Shown: positions 50,485 to 61,715 of the stretch, piece by piece | Position numbering within the stretch: the first letter of the stretch is position 1 | Layout of the letters: each line of letters begins with the position of its first letter | Assembly (NCBI GenBank): GCA_005406025.1 | Contig: BGZK01000704.1 | Span: forward strand, 186,001-250,000 | Direction: 5' to 3' | Length of the DNA: 64,000 nucleotides | Source of the DNA: Eumeta japonica | Lineage: Eukaryota; Arthropoda; Insecta; Lepidoptera; Psychidae | Notes under the pieces: generated by a model | Databases searched by the model: none | Told to the model about the DNA's origin: nothing | The model's input: the letters and a program-made list of their open reading frames with translations, nothing else | Position numbers and translations under genes: made by a program

Positions 50485-53400
50485 ATGAGTGATTTGCAAA
50501 CAAGCCCATCTGAAGAGAATACTCTAGCCTCCAAAGGTTATAAAATTGTGAAATTTCTCGGTGAAGGAGCTTACGCCAAGGTGCAAGTTGGTTTTTTTTA
50601 TAATATATTTAAAATAGTAAGTAATAAGTCCTGAAACACTTATTGTGTTAACGTAAATACTTATTGATTGCGCAGGTGTACTTAGCTGAGTATTTAGCAA
50701 AGGACGACTCGAAGACTTTTCCTTTAGCTTGCAAAATCATAGAAACTTCTAAAGCTCCTAAAGATTTTATAGTGAAATTCCTGCCCCGAGAGATAGACGT
50801 ATTGATAAGGTTGAACCATCCGCACCTGATACACGTGCACAGTATATTTCAACGAAAGGCGAAGTATTACATATTTATGAGGTACAGCGAGAATGGGGAT
50901 CTGTTAGGTCATATTTTAAAAAACGGTTGCGTGACAGAAAACCAGTCGAGGGTGTGGATGCGGCAGCTGGCTCTCGCTTTGCAGTATCTGCACGAGCTGG
51001 AGATCGCGCACAGAGATATGAAATGTGAGAATATCCTTTTGACGGCCAATTTCAACGTGAAGTTATCGGATTTCGGATTCACTAGATATTGCGTGGACGA
51101 GGAAGGTGAGCCGGTCCTCAGCGAGACGTACTGCGGGTCCATGTCGTACGCGGCGCCGGAGATCTTACGCGGAAAGCCCTATTCGCCCAAACCGACGGAC
51201 CTCTGGTCTCTGGGTGTAGTTCTGTTCGTGATGCTCAACAAGTCGATGCCATTCGACGACACGCGCATGCGTAAACTGTACGAGCAGCAGATTGGAAGGA
51301 AGTATCGCTTCCGTGCTAGAATCGCTAGTATTTTATCCACCGAGTCCAAAAACTTGATAAAATATCTCTTGGAGCCGGACCCGGGCTTACGACTCACCGC
51401 TTCCCAAGTTCTATCCTCCGAATGGATTGCAATGGACAGTAGACTGACCAGTGAGTATACATTATGAATTACTGTCCTTTGACTTTTTAAACATGTTGAT
51501 ATTGTTTGAAATTCTTGGCTTGATTATCATTATAGCTTCCGTTTCGATCCCACAGATAGCTGAGGTTATACACTTGTTTTATTTTTTTAATATTACCAGA
51601 TTCATAAGAAATAGAAGCCTGTTGAATATGAACTCTTTCACGTTTGTCATTTTTTTTATAACAAATTTAACACGTCAACAAATGCAATTTATCGAGAGAA
51701 ACGAAGAATTTTGAACAAGAGTGTCTAAGTATCATGAACCGTATAAGTTAACTTAACCTGGTATTTAAGAATGTTTTCCTTTAATTATTTTCCCCGTTTT
51801 TTTTTTGTGATATCTAAGATGTGGCTGCAAGTAAATTGAGCGGTAATTTTGAACTGTAAATTCTCAATTTTACTTATTCAATTAAATTTTCATTCTGATA
51901 TGACCGTATAGGTATTACTATTCTATAATTTGTGTGTTATATTATTATAAAAAAACTTAGTGTCGTGCACTTTTGGATTTTCCAAATTTTTGATTTCATT
52001 TCATTTCCGTGAGTCCGGAATGCCTTTGTGATAGTGTAGGTCATCAAAAATTGTTTGATAAAAATCAGTATAAAAAAAAACTAAAACCCCACTACGGGAT
52101 AAATAATTTATACTATTTTTTGTTGTTTATTCCGTAGTCGAGTATTCGTTTTTAACTTTTTTTTTCATTTATTCCATCAAATTGAAGTCGTCATTTATAT
52201 ATTCGGCGCGGCATGGCTTCGCACGTTTTAAATAATTTAATTTATAATAATATAATAAGTATTATAACATCGCGGTCTGTGAGATGAGGGAATTCTTGTA
52301 CCGTTGATACCGATCTAAGATCACCATAACTATTTTCTGTACGTTATTTGAAACAAGCTGCCACAATAACTATTATATAAATTGAAATGACTCTCGACAC
52401 ATGTGCGGTCTTATTGGTCTTCAGTCTCCATATTGTCTGGTCTTCTTACCAGACCTATGATTTAAGGCGGTATAATTTTATGCCTCCCACTAGTATGTAG
52501 TACCTATTAGACAATTTACAAGAAACTGGAATCGATATCGCAAGCGAGGTCGAGAGCAATAACGCGATTGGAAAGAAAGAGCGACACAGGATTGTAATAG
52601 AGAAATAGACCGAATCGGAAACTAACCGGGAAATTAGAGCTTGAATCGTAAACAGCCTCGGGATTGGTATCAATGACGTCAAGACTGCACGATATGGAAA
52701 ATGAGAAATTGATCGTATACCATGCGGGGCGGAGCCGCGGGTAGAAGCTACTATCGCAGTAAAGACCATAAGAACCTTAACGCTCGCTGACTTTTTAAGC
52801 TCTCAATGCGGTCGAAGCGGCTGCATTAAATCGGGCGAGAGAAGAACGCAAAAAGCTCACAGACTTGAAGTCCCCGCAAAAACGGCAAGGCGATATTTTT
52901 GAAGGGAAACAGTTTGATACAAATCACAAGGTAAGTACCTAATGTACAGGTACCAACCTACCAACCAACCTACGTACGTGTATAGACGTGTTTTACTGAA
53001 AATAAAAAGTTAATTTCTGGGTAAAATTTATCTTTAACATTATCAACTTCACAATATAAAGGTTGTTTCTTAAAACATATTTGATAGACGACGCCGACAC
53101 TGACACCCTTGTGTATCATGCATGGGCGCCGGGAGAGGGGTGCACTTGTACCTCCCTGGTTTTGTTTAATTTAGAAAGAAAGTACACCGAAAAGATAAAT
53201 AAAATACTATTGAGCCCGAAACTAATTGTACCGGCGTCCACGTGCATCAATATAATTGTGTTGTCAGAGTTTTGACGTGCCACTTAATATATTGTGACGT
53301 AAGTAGGTGTTACGTAACATGGCAGATCTACCTTAGTAGATATCTATTTCAAAACGTTTACGCGTTGTAGGAACTCAAAAATATTAAGTATAGTTTGCCA

Positions 53401-53921
53401 GATAATAAAAAAGTATTTTTGATACGCTATATGTGGAAGAGAATATGAAAAATTTTTCATGCGCGAGCAGTTCACTGTTTATAATAATGTCTACCATCAA
53501 AAACGAATTTGAATTCTATTATATTTTATATATAATGTGTGTGCAGTCAAATCAATACAAATATTCAGTTACAATATGCCTTAATTTTTTCTAGTTTCTA
53601 TTTTATAAACTTAACGTAATAATTTGGCGCTTTCTAATTTGTTTCTCATTTTACGTAATATTATCACATGTCTATACGTAATATTATCACACGTATGATA
53701 TATTACATAACATATCACACGTCTGCATGCAATATTTTTATAGCATTTTCAATTATGCTATAACTCAACCAGTCTCAAAGGTAATATGTCATTACATATG
53801 TGTTTATAGCTATGAATTAAATTAGTTAAGGACTTTATAATACCTTAAAATGTTTTGGTTTTAGGCAAGTGTGATGATTAAATCTCTAACAAACCTAACG
53901 GCAGCGAGGGATAATAAATAG
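50485..53921 (+). CDS. TSSK-like serine/threonine kinase, copy 1
   Basis: Testis-specific serine/threonine kinases phosphorylate sperm proteins late in sperm development. Four exons join to 352 aa: 50485-50580, 50676-51450, 52800-52930, 53865-53921. All catalytic parts are present: glycine loop G-E-G-A-Y-A-K-V split by intron 1, A-C-K lysine 52, P-R-E glutamate 71, H-R-D 144-146 with K148 and N151, D-F-G 164-166, T-Y-C-G-S-M-S-Y-A-A-P-E ending at 194, then D-L-W-S-L-G-V-V. The domain ends at W-I-A-M-D-S-R-L-T. Exon 3 encodes a short charged helix (A-L-N-R-A-R-E-E-R-K-K-L). The last exon is chosen by phase and a good TTTTGGTTTTAG acceptor, and is the least certain part. Its stop overlaps an AATAAA. 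M-S-D at the start matches copy 3. Confidence 0.92.
52200..52760 (-). repeat. interspersed repeat in intron 2 of kinase copy 1
   Basis: Read on the minus strand it begins AGTAGCTTCTACCCGCGGCT, a variant of the TACTAGCTTTTGCCCGCG start seen at 8448 and 42108. It continues with degenerate GATT/ATCG-rich repeats. It ends about 40 bases before exon 3. Confidence 0.5.
53115..53200 (+). repeat. dispersed repeat, partner of 24930-25030
   Basis: CATGGGCGCCGGGAGAGGGG, then TGCACTTGTACCTCCCTGG, a T-rich run and GTACACCGAAAAGAT match the inverted copy in Cyclin A intron 4. It lies in the last intron of kinase copy 1. Confidence 0.55.
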
Positions 53922-54090
53922 CCGGTTCAAAACGTCTATATGGGGAGTAAGGCGAAGGTACTTAGTTTTAAAATGGTTTTACATTTATGTTTTTGAGTAT
54001 AATTACACATTAATTTTTTATTTGCATTGACTTGTGTATACACATGCTCTTTATTTTCGACATATTTAAAACAGAAATTTACTATGATAG

Positions 54091-55442
54091 AGTCAAAATG
54101 AGGACGATTTAAAACTTTCACCATCCGAACAACTAACGCTGGCATCGCGCGGTTACAACATTATCAAGAAGCTCAACGAAGGGTCATACGCAAAGGTTGA
54201 GAGTTTTTAAATTTTTTTAACATTAAATGGTTTCATTTTATCACTTAAATGGTTTCATAATATTTTTAATTAATATTGAAAAAACTTTATCGACAGGTTT
54301 ACGTTGCAGAGTACAAAACACCGTCTAAAAACGAAAAACTAACTACACTGGCGTGCAAAATAATCAACACGAGCGCTGCTCCGCCGGACTTCGTTAAGAA
54401 ATTCTTACCGCGAGAGATAGAAATGCTGATAAAACTGAATCATCCGCATCTGGTTCACACGCACAGCATATTTCAGAGGCGAGATAAATACTTCATCTTC
54501 ATGAGGTACATGGAGCTGGGCGATCTCCTGGAGTACATACTGCACAAAGGAGCGGTGGCCGAGGACCAGGCGCGCATCTGGACGCGCCAGCTCGCGCTCG
54601 CGGTGCAGTACATGCACGAGTTAGAGGTCGCGCACAGGGATATAAAGTGCGAGAACGTGCTGCTGACGGCCAACCAGAACGCCATGCTGTGCGACTTCGG
54701 CTTCGCTCGGACGTGCGTAGACAAGAGGATGCGGGAGATCATGAGCGAGACGTTCTGCGGGTCCCTGTCTTACACGGCGCCCGAAATACTGCAGGGCGCG
54801 CCCTATCGGCCCAAGCCTACTGACGTGTGGTCGCTGGGCGTCGTCATCTACGTGATGCTGAACCGCGCGATGCCATTCCAGGATAAGCATATCACGCAAC
54901 TTTATCAGGCCCAAATCAATAAGAATTGGAATTTTCGACCGCGTTGCGTTGACGTTCTATCCGACAATTGCAAGATGATAGTTACACAAATGCTTGATCC
55001 TAATTTTCGTACGAGAATAAAAACACACCAGATAATCACTAGTGCTTGGATTTCTATGGATCCTAGGTTATTAGGTAACAAAAAAAATATATATGTTCTT
55101 CTAATATTGGGTTTTGTAGATTTCAACATATCGATTCGATATAGACCTGCTAATTTAGTTAAACTGTTATCATAATTTGGTTTCACGTTGGTTTCATTCA
55201 GATTATCCGTAGGCTTTGCGTTCCTTGTCAGAATGGACACCACAGGAGAGAGAGATGCGTTGAAAAAAGCAACCGAAGAGAGAAAACAGCTACGTGCTGG
55301 CCAAAATAAACCTGAGTTACCAAAACCGCCTGCAGGCCAAGAAGAAATAGTTTTGCCCAGTTCGACAATTTCGAAAGAGAGCGTCAGCGGCAACACCGCC
55401 TCGACATCGATGGGTGCAAGTCATCGATCTGATCCGGAATGA
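54091..55442 (+). CDS. TSSK-like serine/threonine kinase, copy 2, start region frameshifted
   Basis: Second kinase of the tandem array. Exons: 54091(open frame start)-54195, 54297-55074, 55213-55442. Motifs: A-C-K-I-I-N-T lysine, F-L-P-R-E-I-E, H-R-D-I-K-C-E-N-V-L-L, D-F-G-F-A-R, S-E-T-F-C-G-S-L-S-Y-T-A-P-E-I-L, D-V-W-S-L-G-V-V, W-I-S-M-D-P-R. The last exon adds a charged tail (E-R-D-A-L-K-K-A-T-E-E-R-K-Q-L) and ends S-D-P-E. Two oddities: the first glycine of the loop is asparagine (N-E-G-S-Y-A-K), and the only ATG in the expected place (54098) is out of frame with the kinase, opening just four codons. Compared with copy 1 there are two extra bases right after the start. Exon 2 is unbroken and GC-rich, so the domain looks maintained. 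An unseen upstream exon, a non-AUG start or a sequencing error are alternatives to pseudogene. Confidence 0.85.
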
Positions 55443-57265
55443 CGAGGTATAGTGACCTACTTACTCTCTTTGTATAAGTAATTTGCATATGAGAATCGAC
55501 AACAGGTTAAAAAAAAACCTTTAAGTTTCTTGCCCTAAGTAAATAATATCAAGGCTATTATTTACATATAGATACGTAGTCGGTCTATTTTAGTTTTTAT
55601 TTGATTATTTTCCTAATAATTTACTTTAATAGACAATAATCGGGATTTTTGTTTGCAAACCGTGATCAATGTGATATTAATGAAATTAACAATATATTAC
55701 GCGCTTAACGCAACTGACGGCAACCTACCAGTTAACATTTAACCTTAACAAGTGATTTTTTTGAAGTGACCAATTTTGATTAAATGTTTGAGCAAATGTT
55801 AGTTTAATAGTTGAAATTTATAGTTAAATACTGCGGATTTTGAAACATCCCGCCGTATATGTTATTCTGATGTATAAGCTTAATTTAAATATAAACTTTA
55901 ACATTTCAGATAATTCTGTTCAGCTGTTAAAGCGTGATTTAATAACAAACATTCAAACAGACATTCTCATTTATAATATTAGGATACATTTATTTTGTCG
56001 AAAATTTATGTAGTTTCCTATTTACTCTTTAATTACCTTTAGTTTAGTGATGAATAAATATATAGCGATTTACTAGGTATTAAAACCAGAGATATTTTAA
56101 ATTGGCAAATATTTAAATCCATTATTATTTCAACTTTTATTAAAAATAAGGATATGCCTCCGCTACCGGCAACAGTTGCTATATTTTCTGTAACTGTGTT
56201 TTCATAGAAAGTTGAAATAAAGGATTCGTAAGGATTTATAATTATCACGAGACCAATGAATGATCTATGGAATTAGAAATCGTATGCATTTAGAATACTA
56301 CCGCATTATGTAGGCAGATAGACCACTCGACTTTTTGCTTTTCCAGCAATATAAGAATGGAACCGTTTGTTTATACCCGCTTATAAATTACTATCGATTA
56401 CAAGTGGTATATTTTCCACTCGTAATCGACTATCATTTTAATTTAGACTTTTTTAGATTACTATTTTAATACTTTACTATAAAACACTTTTTTGAATATG
56501 ATTGCATATACGTCAATCTTAAATACGCGTATTAAATAGAAAAACTAGATTTTTCTGTACCATAATGCTACTAATCTCGTAAGTTTAATTAATAAATGAC
56601 CAAAAAGTATCAGTATTGTTTGAAAAAAAAATTACTGAATACAGCCATTTTAAAGTAATTACATATTTATTAATGAAGCGAGTGTCGCGATCATAAGGAA
56701 ACAATTTCTACATTCAGGTCACTAAGACAACGAATTTTAATTGTAGATAAAGAGTGACAAGAACTGAAATTTGTGTAGGCCTATTTGGTGTATATAATAA
56801 TAATATACATACAGAATAGATATGTACATACAGACATTTATATAAGTACTGTAATTATTAGAATATTTCGAATTTTATTTTGATTTATGGTTAGTTCTCA
56901 ATATTTTTCATCGTAAATTAGATAATTCTAAATTTTCATACACTTAGGTATATTACTCCCAATCGTATAACTATTTACACGTGAACAAACGTCATTACAA
57001 TTTCTATACGATATGATTGTTTTTTATGCCATTCACAGAAATCTGTTCTACTTATTCTGGCATATTATGACAATAAAAGAAAAAATAAAATGTCATTATT
57101 TTAATAGATAAGTATGCACCTAATGTCATTATGAAAAATTGCGCAAAAAATTATCGTTTACAAGATCGCAAAAAAAAAACTTCTATAACGCATAAAATTC
57201 ATAAAAAGACATGATACCAAAAGTAAAGATGAAATAGAATTAAAGGTCCATACATCGCAGGTCAA
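55443..57265. other. intergenic stretch between kinase copies 2 and 3
   Basis: It is AT-rich with no supported gene. A hairpin (TCGATTACAAGTGG / CCACTCGTAATCGA with one mismatch) lies at about 56392-56426. The promoter of copy 3 should lie near the right end, but I see no clear core element. Confidence 0.5.
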
Positions 57266-60200
57266 ATGTCAGACAATAAATTGGATCTATTAGGCACTAC
57301 AAATTCTGACATACGGCTGTTGCAAGAAAAAGGATATTATCTACAGAAAATAGTCGGCGAAGGATCTTATGCTAAGGTGGTGTATTCAAATATTTGACGA
57401 TAAACTACTTTATGAGGGGCAATGTTCATAATTGACACCTTCTTATATTAACGGACAAGGACCGAAATATAAAATTCAACTATGTTATGTTTTCTTTTTA
57501 TACTAATCCTGTACATACGGCGTCTATTGTAATACTTACAATATAAATAAGGCCGGACTTCATCGGTATACACCTATTAAATTTCTCGGCTTCACTTTCA
57601 CGTCATACCTGTTTATCCAATGAAATTTAAGTTTTGATTTCGCTTCTGTCACCACAAAACACATGGATAGATCTCCCAGCCAGTGCAACAGCCAGTTTTT
57701 TTTTTTGCTTGGATAAACATAGACAGATGCGGTGATGTGCAGTGAGAGTTGTGTTCCGAATTTGTCTTTGAAAAATAAAGAAATGAGAAACAGAAAAGGA
57801 TTGAAAATAAGATCTATTATTGTGAAATGCATGGAGCAATCTACGCAACTTGTCGTATTAGTAAGTTTGATGAATGGCAGTGGGTGGGCCACGACCCTTG
57901 TAGCAAGCATAACTGTAAGCAAAGAAAAGCATCCATTCGCTGTCACCCTGAATAAAAATGTGAGGTCGTTGTACAATAATAAACGAATAACTCGACTCCA
58001 CCATCCTCGAGTTCTTATATGTCGCTTCCTTACTTCTTCTATGGTGACGGTATCCTTCTACTTTGTTCCTTTCATACCACAACATAAACATCCACATCTA
58101 CTTCAATCCTTTTAAAATTTAATCGTTGCTACGGAAATCGAAAATTAGAAAAATATGTTCTGGTATCGCTATAGAATTCCAACCGGCTTATTCCACGCAA
58201 CTCCACTGTATATCTATTAGAACCAAACAGCACGGAATAGAGGATTTGGATACGGCATAAATTCACCCTCTATTACTACTAGTTTTTTGGAGGGTCAAGA
58301 CACACATTTGACAAAATTTGCTCTGGTTTTCTATAACACATCTGTCGTCAACTTTAATCACGACTACATATGTACATACTGTTCAATTCTCGCTAAAGTT
58401 TATGTATATTTCTAATTAGGTTTATAAAGCAGTACACATGTGGAACGAGACTCAACACACGGTCGTAGCGTGCAAACTCATAGATACGGCGCAGGGACCG
58501 CGCGAATATTTGTGCAAGTTTCTTCCGCGCGAGCTGGACGTGCTGATCCGCGTTGATCATCCTCACATCGTGAACGTGTCCAGCATTTTCCAGAGGCGGG
58601 CCAAGTACTTCATATTCCTGAGGTACGCGGAAAAGGGCGACCTGTTGGATTTCATAACGCAGAACGGTGCCCTGTCCGAGAATCAATCCAGACTGTGGAT
58701 GCGGCAAATAATGTCCGGCCTGTACTACATTCACACGTTGAATATAGCGCATAGGGACTTGAAGTGCGAGAACATTTTAATAACGGCCAACTACAACGTG
58801 AAAATAACGGATTTCGGCTTCACGAGAACCACGAAAGAAAAGGACCGCGACATATTCAGCGAAACGTATTGCGGGTCTTTGCTGTACGCCGCGCCCGAAG
58901 TGCTGAAAGGCGTGCCCTACTTGCCCAAATGCGCAGACATGTGGTCCATCGGCATCATCCTCTATATAATGCTGAATAAGGCGCTGCCCTTCAACGAATC
59001 TTCGGCTAGAGCAATCTACGAAAAACAGGTAATCTTTAGTCTTTAATAATCATGGCAAAAGTCGTAGTTACATTTTTGGAGTTTACACATTAAGAATCGA
59101 TTTTCATATAAGATTCCCGGTATAGAAATTTAATGACGTGTGAAATTTACAAGCGTTGACTCAAAGCGTTACATTTTTTATACGTATTTGGTCTATCCTA
59201 CCATCGTTACAAGCGCGTTTAATAGTAACGTGGCCGAGCAGTCTAAGGCGCTCGTTTAAGGCATCAGTCTCTTCCGAGGTCTGGGTTCGAATTTCACCGC
59301 TGTCGGACTTTTTTTTCCATTTGACTTTATAAAAATGTTTTCAATAATTTATAACATTGTTATGTGTAACCAAAAATGGGAATCATTATTTCTTATAATG
59401 GTATATAATACTGTAGTTCGATAGCACCTATTTATTTGATAAAGAGTTAATTATAATTGCATATTTTTTTTACATGTGTTAATATTTATTAATAATAATG
59501 ATAATTATAAATGAGAATATTTTCAGTATTACAAAGATGCATTTATTTAACCTGTTCGCCTACTGCATATTCAAAGATTATCGTACTTAAGGAGTAAACT
59601 CGTACATTGTACCGACATACAAACGCACTCATGCACTCACGCACGTATGCACGCATGCACTTACGCACGCACGCATGCACATACTGCTTTTTTTTCGAAC
59701 AGGAACAGTAACATCCACTCCCAAAGTAACCAATGAGGCTTGGTTCTATAGGAATCCGTTGGTTAATAGAATACATACTTTTTTTTTGAAATACACAATA
59801 TATACAAACACCCAGACCCGAGAACAGATTTTTAATCAAATAAATGTTTGTCTTGTGCGGGAATCAAACCCATATTCGTTTCGTTAATAGGGTTACTACC
59901 AACTGCGCCGATCGGATAGTCTCAATAAATATATTTAACGGTCCTAAGAATAATACCTATTAAATATCAGACTCATAAAAAATCATCCCAAAGTCTGTTT
60001 AATCTATTTGCATATAGTGATAATTGTAAAATAATTAGAACAACTATCAATTTTTTCTGTAAACAAATTTTCAAAAAATATGAAAACATTTCATAATAAT
60101 TGAATGTTTGTTTAGAGCTCGGTTTGTATTATAGCAAAATAAGGCCCAACAATTGTTGCTTATCAACATTCCGTCCACCTACGCTCATTATAAAATAAAG

Positions 60201-61205
60201 ATAATTATGCAGATTCGCGGCAAGTGGCGTTTCCGGTCGAGCATAGTCGATTCCCTGTCGCTGCAATGCCGAGAACAGGTGGCGCAACTCATGGAGCCGG
60301 AGCCACAAGCGCGACCCACAGCCGGCGGCATGTTCAATGGCCCCTGGATCGGAATGGACACGCGACTCACCAGTAAATATTATTGTTTATTATTTCGTAA
60401 TTACATGTATTGCTTACTAGTCACGAAAAAAACTCAACTACCCGCGAATACAGCTGTAATGCGATACAAACATTTTGATGTCTATTGCGGGCTTTACACT
60501 CGTGCCGCGAAAGTCCGCGACATCGTGAACGCGACTGTGGAGTTGTTTTACATTTCACGGCTTCGGCGTTCGCTCGTTTGTTCCCCGATTTATGTCCGTT
60601 TTTTGTTACAAGACAAAGGGTTCGCTTTAGCGCGAACGGGAACGCATTCACACTCGTGGATTTTTCGCAGTATTGTGCAAGCTGCGGCGAAGAGCGGTCG
60701 TGCATTAAATTATGTTAGAATTTAGAATGGGTGTAAACACTTTGCAAGTAATCATACAACACAATGTATAAATTTTTGTACACTTAAACTAAACATACCT
60801 GATCAACAGAGCTTTGCTCGGAGTCTTGCGCGTTGGCGTTGGAATATGATAACTTCCCACAGAAAAAGTTGCTGATGTTCATTTCCAATGATAAATAATT
60901 TTTAAATTCACCTAAGTATTCCATTAAAATTGTACCTACCACCTGTAGTTCACATCAAGTAGTGTCATTTCTTGTTGAAAACCAATAGTATAATAATGTA
61001 ATAATCATCTTAAAATTTCTCGAATGGCACTAAATAGAGTAAGTTTTATTATTTTTTTATCTTGTTTTTCTAATTTATTCAAGGTGACACCTGAATAGAT
61101 AATGTAGATAAACTTAAAAAGCAAACCTTTACCATAACGCAAATTTTCATTAAAATCGTTATAGGCGATTGCAAGATCGTCATGGCATCTATATGTACTT
61201 GCCAC

Positions 61206-61261
<56 letters not shown>

Positions 61262-61715
61262 TAGCTTGTTTAAGAGTATAAAATATTATCTGTTCTAAGG
61301 TACAAAAAGAATAGATATTATTCAAACAAACATCATCCAGAAAGAATATTTGTGAACAAGAAATTTTTAATATTCAATCTAAAACATTTTAAAATTAACA
61401 AAAAAAAAATGTTATTCAACCTTCCAGAACTCACACCTTTAGAAGAAAATTTGCTAAAGCAAGCAAATGAAGAGATGCAGAAACAGAACAATGATGAATC
61501 CGAATATGACAGAATAGCACTCATACGCCAAAAATATAGAGGAAAGGGTAATATCATTTACAGCAAAAGAAACAAAAATTTTTTTTTTGTAACATTAATA
61601 ATAGTTCACTAAAATTTATTATATACTAATTGCAGGAGGTTTGAGAGTGTTGAAAGAAGCCGACGAAAATTTTGCTAAATCCCAACAGTTACTTGAGAAC
61701 ACACCTGAAAACTAG
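57266..61715 (+). CDS. TSSK-like serine/threonine kinase, copy 3
   Basis: Third kinase of the array, 359 aa from five exons: 57266-57376, 58420-59028, 60213-60372, 61428-61547, 61636-61715. Motifs: V-G-E-G-S-Y-A-K-V split by intron 1, V-A-C-K-L, H-R-D-L-K-C-E-N-I-L-I, D-F-G-F-T-R, S-E-T-Y-C-G-S-L-L-Y-A-A-P-E-V-L, D-M-W-S-I-G-I-I, W-I-G-M-D-T-R-L-T. Intron 2 (59029-60212), after Y-E-K-Q, is absent from copies 1 and 2. The exons at 61428 and 61636 lie past a long gap but fit exactly in phase. They give the same kind of charged tail as copy 1 (L-T-P-L-E-E-N-L-L-K-Q-A-N-E-E-M-Q-K-Q), so they belong to this gene rather than to a separate small gene. An ATG at 61410 just before exon 4 is the alternative reading. 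The candidate poly(A) signal is at 62094. Confidence 0.9.
59224..59305 (+). tRNA. tRNA-Leu(AAG)-like relic
   Basis: The A box (TGGCCGAGCAGTCTAAGGCG), the anticodon loop TTAAGGC, the long variable arm and the B box GGGTTCGAATTTCACC are those of a leucine tRNA with anticodon AAG. The acceptor stem (AGTAACG against CGCTGTC) no longer pairs well, and the anticodon and T stems have mismatches. It is probably a tRNA pseudogene or the head of a SINE. It lies in intron 2 of kinase copy 3. Confidence 0.7.
59625..59682 (+). repeat. GCAC-rich short tandem repeat
   Basis: Degenerate repeats of GCACTCAC / GCACGCAT abut the tail of the SINE at 59695-59918, which suggests expansion from or next to the SINE tail. 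Confidence 0.75.
59695..59918 (-). mobile_element. tRNA-derived SINE
   Basis: On the minus strand an A box GGCGCAGTTGGTAGT (59909-59895) and a B box GGGTTTGATTCCCGC (59871-59857) form a tRNA-like head. The body contains the familiar lepidopteran SINE words ACAAACATTTATTTGAT, GTCTGGGTGTTTGTAT and GGTTACTTTGGGAGTGG. It ends in an A-rich and simple-repeat tail. It lies in intron 2 of kinase copy 3 on the opposite strand. Confidence 0.85.
60380..60725. repeat. GC-rich repeat-like block in intron 3 of kinase copy 3
   Basis: A block far richer in GC and CpG than its flanks contains facing words CACTCGTGCCGCGA and CACTCGTGGA and several CGCGAAC motifs. The frame running through it from exon 3 is a read-through, since the exon's donor is used at 60373. 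It looks like an inserted non-autonomous element, but I could not define its ends. Confidence 0.4.
61207..61258. repeat. (AT)n microsatellite
   Basis: About 26 uninterrupted AT units lie in intron 3 of kinase copy 3. The length is probably polymorphic. Confidence 0.97.

Noticed and set aside
54621..55396. Minus-strand frames of 97 and 163 codons opposite kinase copy 2
   Set aside because: They are antisense to well-supported kinase codons, are GC-driven, and show no motif of their own. The same holds for 58393-58752 and 51179-51397 opposite copies 3 and 1.
57560..58115. Overlapping frames of 138 (minus) and 127 (plus) codons in intron 1 of kinase copy 3
   Set aside because: The two strands contradict each other, neither has recognisable domains, and the region lies inside an intron whose splice sites are clear.
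59224..59305. A functional tRNA-Leu gene
   Set aside because: The internal promoter boxes and anticodon are recognisable, but the acceptor stem and two other stems are mismatched, so I call it a relic.
60153..60725. A 190-codon frame covering kinase exon 3 and beyond
   Set aside because: Only 60213-60372 matches the kinase family. The rest is read-through of an intron past a good donor at 60373.
61005..61325. A 106-codon minus-strand frame
   Set aside because: Its middle is the (AT)n microsatellite read as alternating I and Y. It is not a gene.
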